DNA of 30,981 bases, taken from NCBI GenBank assembly GCA_030407315.1, contig JALQPE010000466.1, positions 1 to 30,981 on the forward strand. The letters run 5' to 3'. The translations under genes and the position numbers were made by a program. Positions within the stretch are counted from its first letter, which is position 1, and every line of letters starts with the position of its first letter. The notes under the pieces were generated by a model. It saw only the letters and a program-made list of their open reading frames with translations, had not been told where the DNA came from and ran no database searches. The DNA comes from Asparagopsis taxiformis (taxonomy: Eukaryota; Rhodophyta; Florideophyceae; Bonnemaisoniales; Bonnemaisoniaceae). Below are positions 18,901-26,749 of this stretch, one piece after another.

Positions 18901-20416
18901 GTTGCACGCTTCCTGCACCACTGGTTTCTGGGCCTTCTTCTCCACCGCGCTGCGAGTCTTCTTCGACAGGACCATCCTCGGTTTGTGCAACCTGCCGACG
19001 TCGCACGGCACTACGACGTCTCGCACGAGCGGTCCGCTCGTCCATAGCAGTTCGTTCTGTTGGTACGATCTCATCTTCTTCATTTCGGTCACCGTTCGCT
19101 TCATCATTCCCTGCGACGGTATGTTCTAGTTGTCCATCTCTTTCCTCCTGCACGTTGGCCTCCGGCACTGGCGGCCGTTCGGGAGGTGAGCCACCAGCAC
19201 TCTGTACGTTTCTTTCGTGATTTTTACGCCGTCCTGTATTTGTTGCTCCCTCCAATGGTCTCACCACGTCAACCTGGTTAATTCTTGTACTATTCTCTAT
19301 GAATGCGGTCAGCCATGTCCGAATGCGAGCTTGTCTGCGTTGTTGGGATGATTCGCGTATGGAACTGCTAATGTTCTCTGCATCACTGTCTATAGCGGAC
19401 AGCATGCGAGACATGAAATTTTCCAATGATGATCTCAGAGCATCATCATATCGCTGACCATACGCGATATTCGCCGGTAGCGCTTCCATTCCGACGAGAA
19501 CGTGCATTACAACGGCATACAGTTTCGGTACCACACTCCTGTCTTCTTCGGCGTCCATTACATACTTGAACATAGCATTGGCACTAACCAGGTTCTCCTT
19601 CTTCAACACCTTTCTCCTCACTCCACGGTTTCCGGTCACGAATGTGCACTGCTCCGGGGTTGCGGCTCGTATTTTCCGTTCGGCAACAAATCTGAGGCCA
19701 CCGAAAATGGCTTGTGAAATGATTGCATGTACATCACGAACCATGCCATAATTTTCAAGCGGCACGTCGTACTCGACCGGAGCGCAACAAGAATCTAGCA
19801 CTTCCGGTATCCCACGGTCAGAGTTCCTGTCCTGGACTTTCGTTATTAGCAGACACACCCATGACATTGTATGAATATACCATGATAGCATCCACGACCG
19901 ACCTTCTTGGCTAATGCTCCAAGTAAAACTATGAGATGGATAATTATGTAGCTTGGCCTTTTGCATAGCTACAGCGTATATCCACTCATCAGACATCCAC
20001 GACTCGATCTTCGAAAGGACGTTCCTGAAATCCAGAGCTGTTAGAACATTTTTCAACACTTTTTTCTTCGACGTAAAGGGTATCACGAAACCATTCATAT
20101 CACCAAACACGCCTCTCGGATATAGACGCAAAGTATTCAGACATTGCTCTGTATAGAACACGCATGCCCGTTGGACGACTCTGGTGACAACGTGAGCGGG
20201 CGGGGTAGGGCGGGTCCCGTTCCCAATATATAGATTACACTCCGAACTGTTGACGAACTCTTGTGCATCGCGCGTTACTTGTCTTTCCCATGCAGCCCAC
20301 TGCGAAGCCGAAGTGTTATCACCAACAGGTGGCCGTCCTTGGATATATTGTTTAATAGAAGCGAACACATCCGTGGGAGACGAGTACGGTGTCTGTCTCC
20401 TCGGTGCTGGCGGCAT
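15968..20416 (-). CDS. UPF1-like superfamily 1 helicase with a long novel N-terminal region
   Basis: The first ATG at 20416 gives 1,482 residues; an in-frame GTG at 20491 would add 25. The C-terminal 500 residues or so carry the SF1B helicase motifs in order: Walker A GPAATGKT (1008-1015), Walker B DEAS (1167-1170), GDPMQQSPV (from 1200), EQYRMHP (1249-1255), AAAQGSE (Gln1410) and VTRAMRHLYIVG (from 1450). This set is typical of UPF1/SMG2-like and SETX-like ATPases that move 5' to 3' on RNA or DNA. The first 950 residues are not recognisable. They include a charged low-complexity stretch (about 400-520), a CPTC motif (525-528) and a Pro/Gln-rich stretch (about 590-680). No UPF1 CH domain was seen. 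Its position between a transposase and unknown genes suggests it belongs to the mobile element. A host RNA-processing helicase is possible but less likely. Confidence 0.85.
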   Translation of the reverse strand: MPPAPRRQTPYSSPTDVFASIKQYIQGRPPVGDNTSASQWAAWERQVTRDAQEFVNSSECNLYIGNGTRPTPPAHVVTRVVQRACVFYTEQCLNTLRLYPRGVFGDMNGFVIPFTSKKKVLKNVLTALDFRNVLSKIESWMSDEWIYAVAMQKAKLHNYPSHSFTWSISQEGRSWMLSWYIHTMSWVCLLITKVQDRNSDRGIPEVLDSCCAPVEYDVPLENYGMVRDVHAIISQAIFGGLRFVAERKIRAATPEQCTFVTGNRGVRRKVLKKENLVSANAMFKYVMDAEEDRSVVPKLYAVVMHVLVGMEALPANIAYGQRYDDALRSSLENFMSRMLSAIDSDAENISSSIRESSQQRRQARIRTWLTAFIENSTRINQVDVVRPLEGATNTGRRKNHERNVQSAGGSPPERPPVPEANVQEERDGQLEHTVAGNDEANGDRNEEDEIVPTERTAMDERTARARRRSAVRRRQVAQTEDGPVEEDSQRGGEEGPETSGAGSVQPAVEPGQDRASKKPRHAEVCPTCEQPWPQTVESPNTANTTPEKNLGQKLTNSSQVVRPEHTSISVDLPPVSSHVLRPERNSIAVDVPPLVALSSQRPKPKSSSLSITAGPALSVDVQPAPPPSPVWDPPPIPQEAVQQQAVQQQRHKPRVPVQRAARKGYHYDDVPIQIEGISLNTNLSPNAILANWSSNASFSFPRRGFESSWVRNRVIFRGQNPRLAPNFMYFSWYDFLSTSFTLCIYKMVLELAEVAQKHETWYPATQRDPLLDNDYDLYRLDSDASGNGNSRRFEASRTAPSTRDSVSFRSWDVVTVDVIDRSRQTEPLECCLGVVEDFTTNKTRAQTRLSLTIIALGSVRHARYSQGTEGLAIVVRRSGYLGTEGMQCEAIRNLPAIHPGWHELFLGTSRAATSNQRWLQQDGSLVREEYEKLLAHCLPGAVLVPSGSTNTQKYMLEMTDLNGADVHHDGPPKMNRSQAAAVLECLISSELSERKPRGLLDRVCCVVGPAATGKTSTIMHYISALLNKVAYDMVEAEAARVRVAGGSVHATAISALNRPGTKVRILVVSVSNTAVDVIESKLLDGIFMVQSRSTVPTLVRPPFERKTARDTSGGSERAVTNRGRKRILFGAASGELSSPCIVLSTFGSLWRLFRDNPTAKFDAIVVDEASQAADVDYLPLVQFLAENFKVEDAPPLSLFGDPMQQSPVLRGPRNIMSSIYTMSWLDRLARNESSHLRHSNIVRCVCLQEQYRMHPEINRVSNVIAHRNVADHHSCVPTSDTYTKWLIPYVYGNGARVPIYTSEAKDISLTDLSHPVRLFDPYFRRRNNHFPYGEISMQTSYDTSVPEAILISELVRILLTVPNMRQEDILILTVYNKQRSCILAHLAAMFANVYEHEPCTITVSTIAAAQGSESPVVIYSATRNGRRTSSSSTHDSLGLVDDVRGIYVMVTRAMRHLYIVGEFDFLVSKSADWTRVVKETSP

Positions 20417-20880
20417 CTTCAATCTTTCGTTTCTTGTGTGCAGTGGATCTCTGTGAACTTCGATTCTGCGGAGCTGATAAACAGAGTGCACTGTTTGTGT
20501 GCAATACTTGTAGAAGTCAAGAGCTCTTCACTCCTCACAAATCCTTGTCCTAGTAATAGGTTCAATATCAATTTACGTTCTCATCTCTATTGTAAGCGGT
20601 TTTGCTACCGTTCCTACCATCAAATTTTATAATTAATTACGAATGTTCGCGACCATTCCAACGGTGCGGAATCGTGCCCTGAAACCGCGGTTTCATTGCG
20701 TTCGTTGCAGCCATCCTAGGACATTATGAAGCTTCATAATGTCAACACAAGCCGCCCCGATGTGATGAAATATCCCTGAATCTTCCTCACGGTGGTTTGA
20801 ATTGAAATGGAATATTCACACCCTTTGCGGTTAAGTGGTGAGTTTCATCCACTCCGTCCACAGATCCAACGTTTCATATA
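20417..20880. promoter_or_regulatory. Helicase-side half of a divergent promoter region, with palindromes
   Basis: This lies upstream of the minus-strand helicase. It contains TGAAACCGCGGTTTCA (20680-20695) and a perfect 24-bp palindrome at 20720-20743 centred on AAGCTT, with half-site GACATTATGAAG. An AT-rich patch lies near 20620-20640. No core promoter element could be assigned with confidence. Confidence 0.45.
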
Positions 20881-21450
20881 CCATTTGCACAACTACACAT
20901 GTGTGCACCTCGTCACCGGTTTCACAACCACGGACAACCATTTGCACAACTACACACGTGTGCACCTCGTCATCGGTTTCACAACCACGGACAACCATTT
21001 GCACAACTACACATGTGTGCACCTCGTCACCGGTTTCACAACCACGGACAACCATTTGCACAACTACACACGTGTGCACCTCGTCACCGGTTTCACAACC
21101 ACGGACAACCATTTGCACAACTACACACGTGTGCGCTCCGTCACCGGTTTCAAAACCAAGGACAACCATTTGCACAACTACACACGTGTCCACCTCGTCA
21201 CTGCCTTCACAACTGCCTGGAACAAGCTGCATGCTCGCACACGTGTGCGCTCCGTCACCGGTTTCACAACCACGGACAACCATTTGCACAACTACACATG
21301 TGTGCACTTCGTCACCGGTTTCAAAACCACGGACAACCATTTGCACAACTACACACGTGTGCACCTCGTCACTGCCTTCACAACTGCCTAGAACTAGCTG
21401 CATAACTACACACGTGTGCACTTCGTCACCGGTTGCACAACCACATGTGG
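20881..21450. repeat. 57-bp tandem array, about ten copies, between divergent genes
   Basis: CCATTTGCAC starts at 20881, 20938, 20995, 21052, 21109, 21166, 21280 and 21337, all at multiples of 57 bp; degenerate copies fill 21223 and 21394. Each unit has CACACGTGTG (a CACGTG box) and GGTTTCACAACCACGGAC, the two site types also seen in the 125-bp array. The array lies between the start of the helicase (-) and that of the 456-residue protein (+), so it is a candidate shared upstream regulatory region. Because 57 is 19 codons, long repeat-only frames open in all three forward frames and one reverse frame. I do not count them as genes. Confidence 0.9.
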
Positions 21451-21487
21451 TGAGGAGCAGGGCAGCTGCAGCTGTCCTGCTCCTCAC
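21441..21487. repeat. 38-bp near-perfect palindrome next to CCACATGTGG
   Basis: The palindrome at 21450-21487 has arms GTGAGGAGCAGGGCAGCTG and CAGCTGTCCTGCTCCTCAC, with one mismatched pair. It is joined on the left to the perfect palindrome CCACATGTGG (21441-21450). A strong hairpin is possible in DNA or in a transcript. It closes the 57-bp array on the side of the 456-residue gene. Confidence 0.85.
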
Positions 21488-21572
21488 TGACTTCATGACC
21501 GTGGATGAACTGCAAGTCTAGACACGTGTCCATGTCGTCCCTACTTCCACGACCGACCATGAACGTTCGTAC

Positions 21573-21595
21573 AATAGTACTGAAATAATACTATT
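21573..21595 (+). promoter_or_regulatory. AT-rich inverted repeat just upstream of the 456-residue ORF
   Basis: AATAGTA and TACTATT form a 7-bp inverted repeat with a 9-bp loop, ending 35 bp before the ATG at 21631. The location fits a core promoter or leader element, but no standard motif was recognised. Confidence 0.3.
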
Positions 21596-21630
21596 CTTGT
21601 TTGGGAACGATACATCTCAATCGTTTGTCG

Positions 21631-23001
21631 ATGGATCATCCGTCCATAGATCATCCGTCCATTCTACATGATGGTATCGCCATTGAGGTACTCTGGAACG
21701 TGAATACGAGTGGTACGTGTAACCGGCGGACAAGACACTCCGCAAACAGGGTTTGGTGGAAGGCAAAGGTAGCCAGGTTGACTCGACGAGGAATCCCCCG
21801 TTCTGCCACGCTGACATATTTGGCGATGTTAGGCCATCCCGAAACCTCTGTTGATGTAAGTATCTTCAAGGGATATCTGGAAGAAATTCCTTTCAGCCCT
21901 GTAGATTCTGCTACAACACGCCCTACTCGTCTCAGACGCAGGCTGCAGTGGAGAGTTTGTCATTTTTATTCACCTTCTGCTTCTTCTTCAGACTCCGGTG
22001 AGGGATCTTCTAGTCCCGGGCAATCCGCATTGGTCGAAAAAGTTTCTGACCTTCACGCTCGTTTGCAGAACATGGAGCGTGCATGGATTCTCCATCACGG
22101 TCTTGGTAGTACAATGGGTCATGTCAATGAATCAGATGCTGTCCTCCATCGCATATTTGGTTACTTCAGACTAAAACTAGCACAGCACAGGGAACGGCCA
22201 TTATCTAGGAAAAGAACTCCTGAATCTAATCATGGCATTGATACAGTTACCACGGGTTTCATATCCATAACCACGGACTGTACCATCCGGGACTTCGAAA
22301 TAATTGCGAGATCAGTGCGGTCCACCTGCCCGGGTGCAGAATTTCAACCTTCTTTCTCCCTGACCCAGATGCCACCAATCGATACAAACAAATTCAGCGT
22401 CTTCTTCCCTTCATATTCAGACATGTGCAAGTCCATATCTTTGACTGCAGTCTCCGATCGAATCCGGCTCTTCAGAACTGCAAGGGGTCCCAAAAATATC
22501 AATGCTGCCGACAATTCATACGTGCGCTTGCTCGGTACTCTACTGCGTGGCACAGATCCGTGTAGAGAACCATTCATTTTTGCCCTCGCCAGAAGTGACC
22601 CATTCCACTTCGACAAATGCAATGATCGTACAATCGATCATTCCATTCTCCCCGTGCTCTTCAGAAAATCCCTGGACTTCGACATACCGAATATGATGTA
22701 TAAGAACGTCCTCGTCCATCGGAGCATGCCTGTCCGTGATATTTTCCATGCCTTACGGCCGACGCCACCCGGCCATGATTCTGCTTCAGTTCCTGTTCAT
22801 CCAGGACACTCTTTCAACATGACTTGGAACAGAACTGAGTTCCCTAGAATGCGCCTATGGTCCCGCGATATTTCCACTAACGTGAACAGCCTAGGAACCC
22901 TGGAGCTTAATTTGCCATACATGACGTTTTTCGGCGCACACTCCTACAATGAAGTCATTGACGCCCTACCGATCCATTCTTCTAGTTCCCTCGTCCAGTA
23001 A
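21631..23001 (+). CDS. Unknown 456-residue protein with a possible tudor-like N-terminal region
   Basis: I do not recognise this gene. The first ATG is at 21631; a TTG at 21601 would add ten residues. Residues 18-90 (GIAIEVLWN ... VWWKAKVARL ... ATLTYLAMLGH ... VDVSIFKGYLEEIPF) have the look of a small beta-barrel such as a tudor or chromo-barrel fold; this is a guess from the pattern of hydrophobic strands. A Ser-rich linker and a short coiled coil (about 134-160) follow. The C-terminal 260 residues contain repeated hydrophobic strands and no catalytic motif I know. It is divergent from the helicase across the 57-bp array and convergent with the 591-residue gene. In CACTA-type elements a second protein binds subterminal repeats, and this or its neighbour could fill that role. 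Confidence 0.65.
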   Translation: MDHPSIDHPSILHDGIAIEVLWNVNTSGTCNRRTRHSANRVWWKAKVARLTRRGIPRSATLTYLAMLGHPETSVDVSIFKGYLEEIPFSPVDSATTRPTRLRRRLQWRVCHFYSPSASSSDSGEGSSSPGQSALVEKVSDLHARLQNMERAWILHHGLGSTMGHVNESDAVLHRIFGYFRLKLAQHRERPLSRKRTPESNHGIDTVTTGFISITTDCTIRDFEIIARSVRSTCPGAEFQPSFSLTQMPPIDTNKFSVFFPSYSDMCKSISLTAVSDRIRLFRTARGPKNINAADNSYVRLLGTLLRGTDPCREPFIFALARSDPFHFDKCNDRTIDHSILPVLFRKSLDFDIPNMMYKNVLVHRSMPVRDIFHALRPTPPGHDSASVPVHPGHSFNMTWNRTEFPRMRLWSRDISTNVNSLGTLELNLPYMTFFGAHSYNEVIDALPIHSSSSLVQ

Positions 23002-23594
23002 ACATGACCGTTTGACCTCTCCGACCAATGCACATCGCATCCTCGCCTCAACGTTGGGTGCCCAGTTTTACAAATTGCCGGCAATTTCCGAACAAGCGAC
23101 CGCTTGTTCGCACACTGCTTAATGGTTGCATACCATACTACTGGAACGAGCACTAGTTGCTTACCTACTGACATGCTCGTGAGCAGGTATACGAACATTG
23201 CCGCTACTGCTCAAGACGTTTTTGTAAGCAGTACTACCAGTGAATGATAGGTCACTAGTCCTAGAATCTACTGCCAATAAGATCAATGCCTCTGTACGGT
23301 ACCTGTCGTGGTGTCATTGGTTTTATTACCACTGGCGAGCGGTACAACAAATTCTATTCCGCGATTTTGGTCCCTGGTTGTGAGCCCTACTATCCCTGGC
23401 GTCACAGGTTGTATAGCCTGTGATTTGTGATTTAAACGGGTGCATGACCGGTATTTTCCAACCTTCTCGGTTGCATAACGGATGACGAGCGATACAATAC
23501 CTTTGCATGCACAGGTTCTACATCAATAAGCACACAACAGAAAGATATTCACTCTTCGCTGACGGCTCATTACCCACATATCACTACCAATCAT
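23002..23594. other. Convergent spacer with palindromes and variant GGTTGCATAACC motifs
   Basis: The region lies between two 3' ends. It has AAATTGCCGGCAATTT (23072-23087) directly followed by a 10-bp-arm hairpin CGAACAAGCG/CGCTTGTTCG (23089-23110). Variants of the dispersed motif occur at about 23317-23335 and 23467-23490 (GGTTGCATAACGGATGACG). The hairpins could act as 3'-end signals for the upstream gene. No gene is supported. Confidence 0.55.
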
Positions 23595-25370
23595 CTACAG
23601 TGACTCGATCTGGCAGACATCGATGTCGTCTACAGAGTTGTGACCGTGGATAGTGAATGACTCGGGGTCTTCTCCGCTGTCCGAGTTATATGATTCAATT
23701 CCACTATCATCATTGTCCATGAGGTTCTTGAATTGGAGTGAAGTCATCCGCAATACGCGCTCCAAAGTATTTTTCCTGGTGTACTCTCCAGGAATGAGAT
23801 CTGACACTCTAATCTGTGCCATTGAACCACTATCTCCAACGTTCTCTGCAACTGGCGTTGAGCTACTTGGTTCAACGTTCTCCCCAGACCATTCATTGGT
23901 CATAACGAGCTCCATGATCATGTGGCGAAACACCAGCGCTACCGAATAGGTTGTCTGGAGAGCCATCGGAGAAGAACCCAGGAAATCTTCCTTCCTTTGT
24001 CCTTGTACGTATGCTACGAGAAAATTGAAAGCAACTTCCATTATGTTCACCGTTCTAGTCATTGTAGCATCCTTCAGTTCGGCATCTTTCTTCACTTTCA
24101 TTCCTGCGCATTCGGCAACTTTCACATCATATGATACAGAGAGATGGCATTCCTTACGTGATCGCATGAAATGTGCTGCTGTTGTTTTGTTCTCAGCGCA
24201 TTCCTGGACACTGCGTCCCACTCTCGTTTCCGGCACGTTGGATGGACACATTATACATTCTTCCGGGAACTTCAGCTCAATTTTTGGTTTGTTATAAGAC
24301 CCTTGCAACCACTCACAACATGTCCAGGGAGAAAGAAGGAATCCGATATCCTCAAAGAATTGACATTTGGACCGATCCCTGGCTTTTCGCAAGAATTCTG
24401 TAACGCGGCTGTAAAGTCCTGATGACAAAAACATAGCAACGCCATCGTTCCCCTCTAGTTCCTCGGAAGTGCTCGACTTGCGAGTATTCTCCGCATATTG
24501 CCTCGCGTACTTCATACATTTCGAGTTTATATATCCTTGCCTCAGCCATTCTGGGACGTGTCTTGTTGCAGCCTCCGAGTTCCCAGTTCCAGTCTGTGTG
24601 CAGGGCCTTCCTCCATTTCTATTTACACCATATAAATCTTCACAGTACGCAACGATCTTCTTCACCAAGAAAAAGCGAAAGTTACAATGTGCCAAACCAA
24701 GACCCTTCCGCAAATTACTCTTAGCCATGTTCCCACGAAGCCCATACATGATTATGCAAATCAACTTGGAGTAGAAGTTTTCATTCTCCTTTCCTCTGGA
24801 GGCAGTCCTGAAGAATGTGCAGACAGCCTCCATGGTCACGGTAGAAATGTTTTGAACATGGAATACAGCGTCCAGTTCTGTCCGCAATGTCGGATTGGAG
24901 CATTCTACGGAGCGCATTACCTGTTTGGGAGCAGACGAATTCTTCCTCAAACTTACTGGCGTCCTTGCATTGTTTGCTGCCATGGTAACGTGAACATCTC
25001 CATTGAAACGCTTCAAACTATCATGGAGCTCGCTCACTTGCCCATGAAGTGTGGCTAGTTGTTCTTCTGTTCTGCGCATGTGGCTTTGGAATTCCTTCTT
25101 CATACTTTCCACTGCAGCAGACAGCATCACCCGGATGCTTTCAGAGTAGGCTACGGAAGGCTCCGCTGTAGCTTCTTCTTGAGACGGGTTCTCTTCTGCT
25201 TGGACTGTATCTGGTTCCCTCATTTGTATTACTGGAGACGATTCAATGTCACCATTATCATCTCTACGAGGACCACTTGAACGTCTGCCGCTGCTTGGCC
25301 TTTTCAGTTTCTTGCCCAATGGCTCTTGGTTTCGGTTGGTGACTCTGCGTCGTATATTGGATCGCTGCAT
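23595..25370 (-). CDS. Unknown 591-residue protein with basic N-terminus, coiled coil and acidic C-terminus
   Basis: I do not recognise this gene. It starts at an ATG (25370) with a basic stretch, GKKLKRPSSGRRSSGPRR, that resembles a nuclear localisation signal, followed by an acidic linker. A coiled coil lies at about 75-125. The central part (about 160-470) looks globular and helical. It includes a Cys/His-containing segment (ECIMCPSN ... QECAENKTTAAHFMRSRKECH) that might bind zinc but matches no pattern I know. The C-terminus is strongly acidic (DNDDSGIESYNSDSGEDPES). A nuclear, DNA-binding or oligomeric role is an inference from this layout. It lies convergent to the 456-residue gene, and its upstream region carries the dispersed motif. 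Confidence 0.65.
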   Translation of the reverse strand: MQRSNIRRRVTNRNQEPLGKKLKRPSSGRRSSGPRRDDNGDIESSPVIQMREPDTVQAEENPSQEEATAEPSVAYSESIRVMLSAAVESMKKEFQSHMRRTEEQLATLHGQVSELHDSLKRFNGDVHVTMAANNARTPVSLRKNSSAPKQVMRSVECSNPTLRTELDAVFHVQNISTVTMEAVCTFFRTASRGKENENFYSKLICIIMYGLRGNMAKSNLRKGLGLAHCNFRFFLVKKIVAYCEDLYGVNRNGGRPCTQTGTGNSEAATRHVPEWLRQGYINSKCMKYARQYAENTRKSSTSEELEGNDGVAMFLSSGLYSRVTEFLRKARDRSKCQFFEDIGFLLSPWTCCEWLQGSYNKPKIELKFPEECIMCPSNVPETRVGRSVQECAENKTTAAHFMRSRKECHLSVSYDVKVAECAGMKVKKDAELKDATMTRTVNIMEVAFNFLVAYVQGQRKEDFLGSSPMALQTTYSVALVFRHMIMELVMTNEWSGENVEPSSSTPVAENVGDSGSMAQIRVSDLIPGEYTRKNTLERVLRMTSLQFKNLMDNDDSGIESYNSDSGEDPESFTIHGHNSVDDIDVCQIESL

Positions 25371-26410
25371 AATGCACCTTGGAACAGTGTGATACTACCA
25401 GGCAAGGTTTGTCGTAGCGATCCAGGATCGGCGTTTCGCTGCCTTCAGGATCACTGGAGACCGGTGCAAAACTATGAACCTCTGTGCCTCTCAGCAATTA
25501 TCAACGCCTAAAAATCGTGATCCTCACCTATCCGTCGTGGAACCACTACAATACTGCATCACAAATAAGGCTTTTCCTATACAGTGATTTATAAGGCCAA
25601 CTAGACACGACTTCAGCTCCACCTCACCCTACCTGCCACTCGTTTCGCCCCCTACATCTTCCTAATCATCGGTCGCATGACTAGTGACCACCTTATGTCA
25701 TTCTGTCAGTAGTTCAGCAACACATCAGTCGCATAACCACTGACCGCTGTTATGTCGTGCTGTAAAACGGTCATGTCGATGGTTTGGCTGCCAGCGCAGG
25801 GAGAAGCCCTAAATCAAAATTTCTCCCATATTTTCTGGTGGCCGTAGTGCGATCTCTGCAGCCAGTTCATCAGTGAGCCATTGCTGTCACTGGTTTCACT
25901 ACCGCTGACCATAACACGAGTAGTATACTGTGTCCTGGCTCCACGTGTGGTCATCGGCCGCACGACCTTCGGTACAACATAACAGTGAGTTGATGTCATA
26001 GACAGTACAGCGTGTAATACACCGCACAATCGCACATGTCGCACTGCAGCGGCACAATGACATCAACACTCAGCGGCCACAACCGTCACATTCGATCATG
26101 TGACGCAACCGGTGCGCGCACTGAGATGCACTCCTTGCCAGAACAAATGTTCCAAACATTTCGCCTCGGCGAAGTTATCGCGTACAAAAAGTTGGTATGC
26201 AATCCACGCGACGGCTCGGAAAACTATTCCAATGTGCACACACGCACGCTCTCTTCCTGCGTACATGCAGGAAGCGGGCACCCACTACCACGACCACCCA
26301 CAACCTTCTTGCAGATGACGACTACTAGCGATAGACGATACTGCGCTAGTATCGCAGTGTCGTCCATCGCCACAACGCCGCGGATCACATATCCAACTAC
26401 GGTGATCGAA
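25371..26410. other. Upstream region of the 591-residue gene, with a distant copy of the 125-bp unit and hairpins
   Basis: Motif variants occur near 25665-25690 and 25725-25750 (CAGTCGCATAACCACTGACCG). Hairpins lie at 26253-26274 (CTTCCTGC/GCAGGAAG, 6-bp loop) and 26334-26364 (GACGATACTGCG/CGCAGTGTCGTC, one mismatch). The short open frames here look random. Confidence 0.55.
25867..25972. repeat. Single diverged copy of the 125-bp unit
   Basis: The order of blocks matches the array at 15.1-15.75 kb: CAGTGAGCCAT, then CTGGTTTCACTACCGCTGACC, then GTCCTGGCT, then CACGTGTGGTCATCGGCCGC and ACGACC. The last blocks are nearly identical over about 35 bp to the array 10 kb away. This ties the two sides of the helicase and both unknown genes to one repeat family. 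Confidence 0.85.
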
Positions 26411-26749
26411 CGCGAGCCTCAGTCGCACTGCGAGACAGTGTTTTGAACGCCGTCTGAACAGTAAAAATCACTATGCGGCCACATGAAATTAATTGCCACA
26501 ACTTGGAGACAGTGATTTGCATTTCTGGCAGACAGTACGGAACACTGTTTGCAACACCAATAACATTAAAAACACTGTCTCACGTACCGTCTGAGGAGTG
26601 ATGGAGACAGCTAAAATTATGATTTTATTCATATTGGGATATGATGTAATTTACTGTACTGTGCAGTGTTGGCGGATAGTGTTTTGTATTGGGCCAAGGC
26701 AACATGGCCGGATAGTGAAATACGCTGCCTGGGCAATAGATGGAACCAA
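26411..26749. repeat. Degenerate GACAGTG-type repeats leading into the 35-bp array
   Basis: Fragments such as CACTGCGAGACAGTG, GGAGACAGTGATTTG and AACACTGTCTC occur at irregular spacing. They resemble both the 35-bp units to the right and the GAACAGTG half-sites at the left end of the island. Confidence 0.65.

Noticed and set aside
15968..20416. Helitron (RepHel) assignment
   Set aside because: Helitron helicases are Pif1-type and fused to a HUH Rep domain. Here the motor is UPF1-like and no HUH motif was seen.
20881..21450. CRISPR array
   Set aside because: The units are contiguous tandem repeats with no unique spacers, there are no Cas genes, and the setting is eukaryotic.
20807..21521. 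Repeat-encoded ORFs of 168 to 228 residues in the 57-bp array
   Set aside because: All three forward frames and one reverse frame are open because 57 bp is 19 codons. There is no unique domain outside the repeat, and the array lies between two divergent real ORFs.
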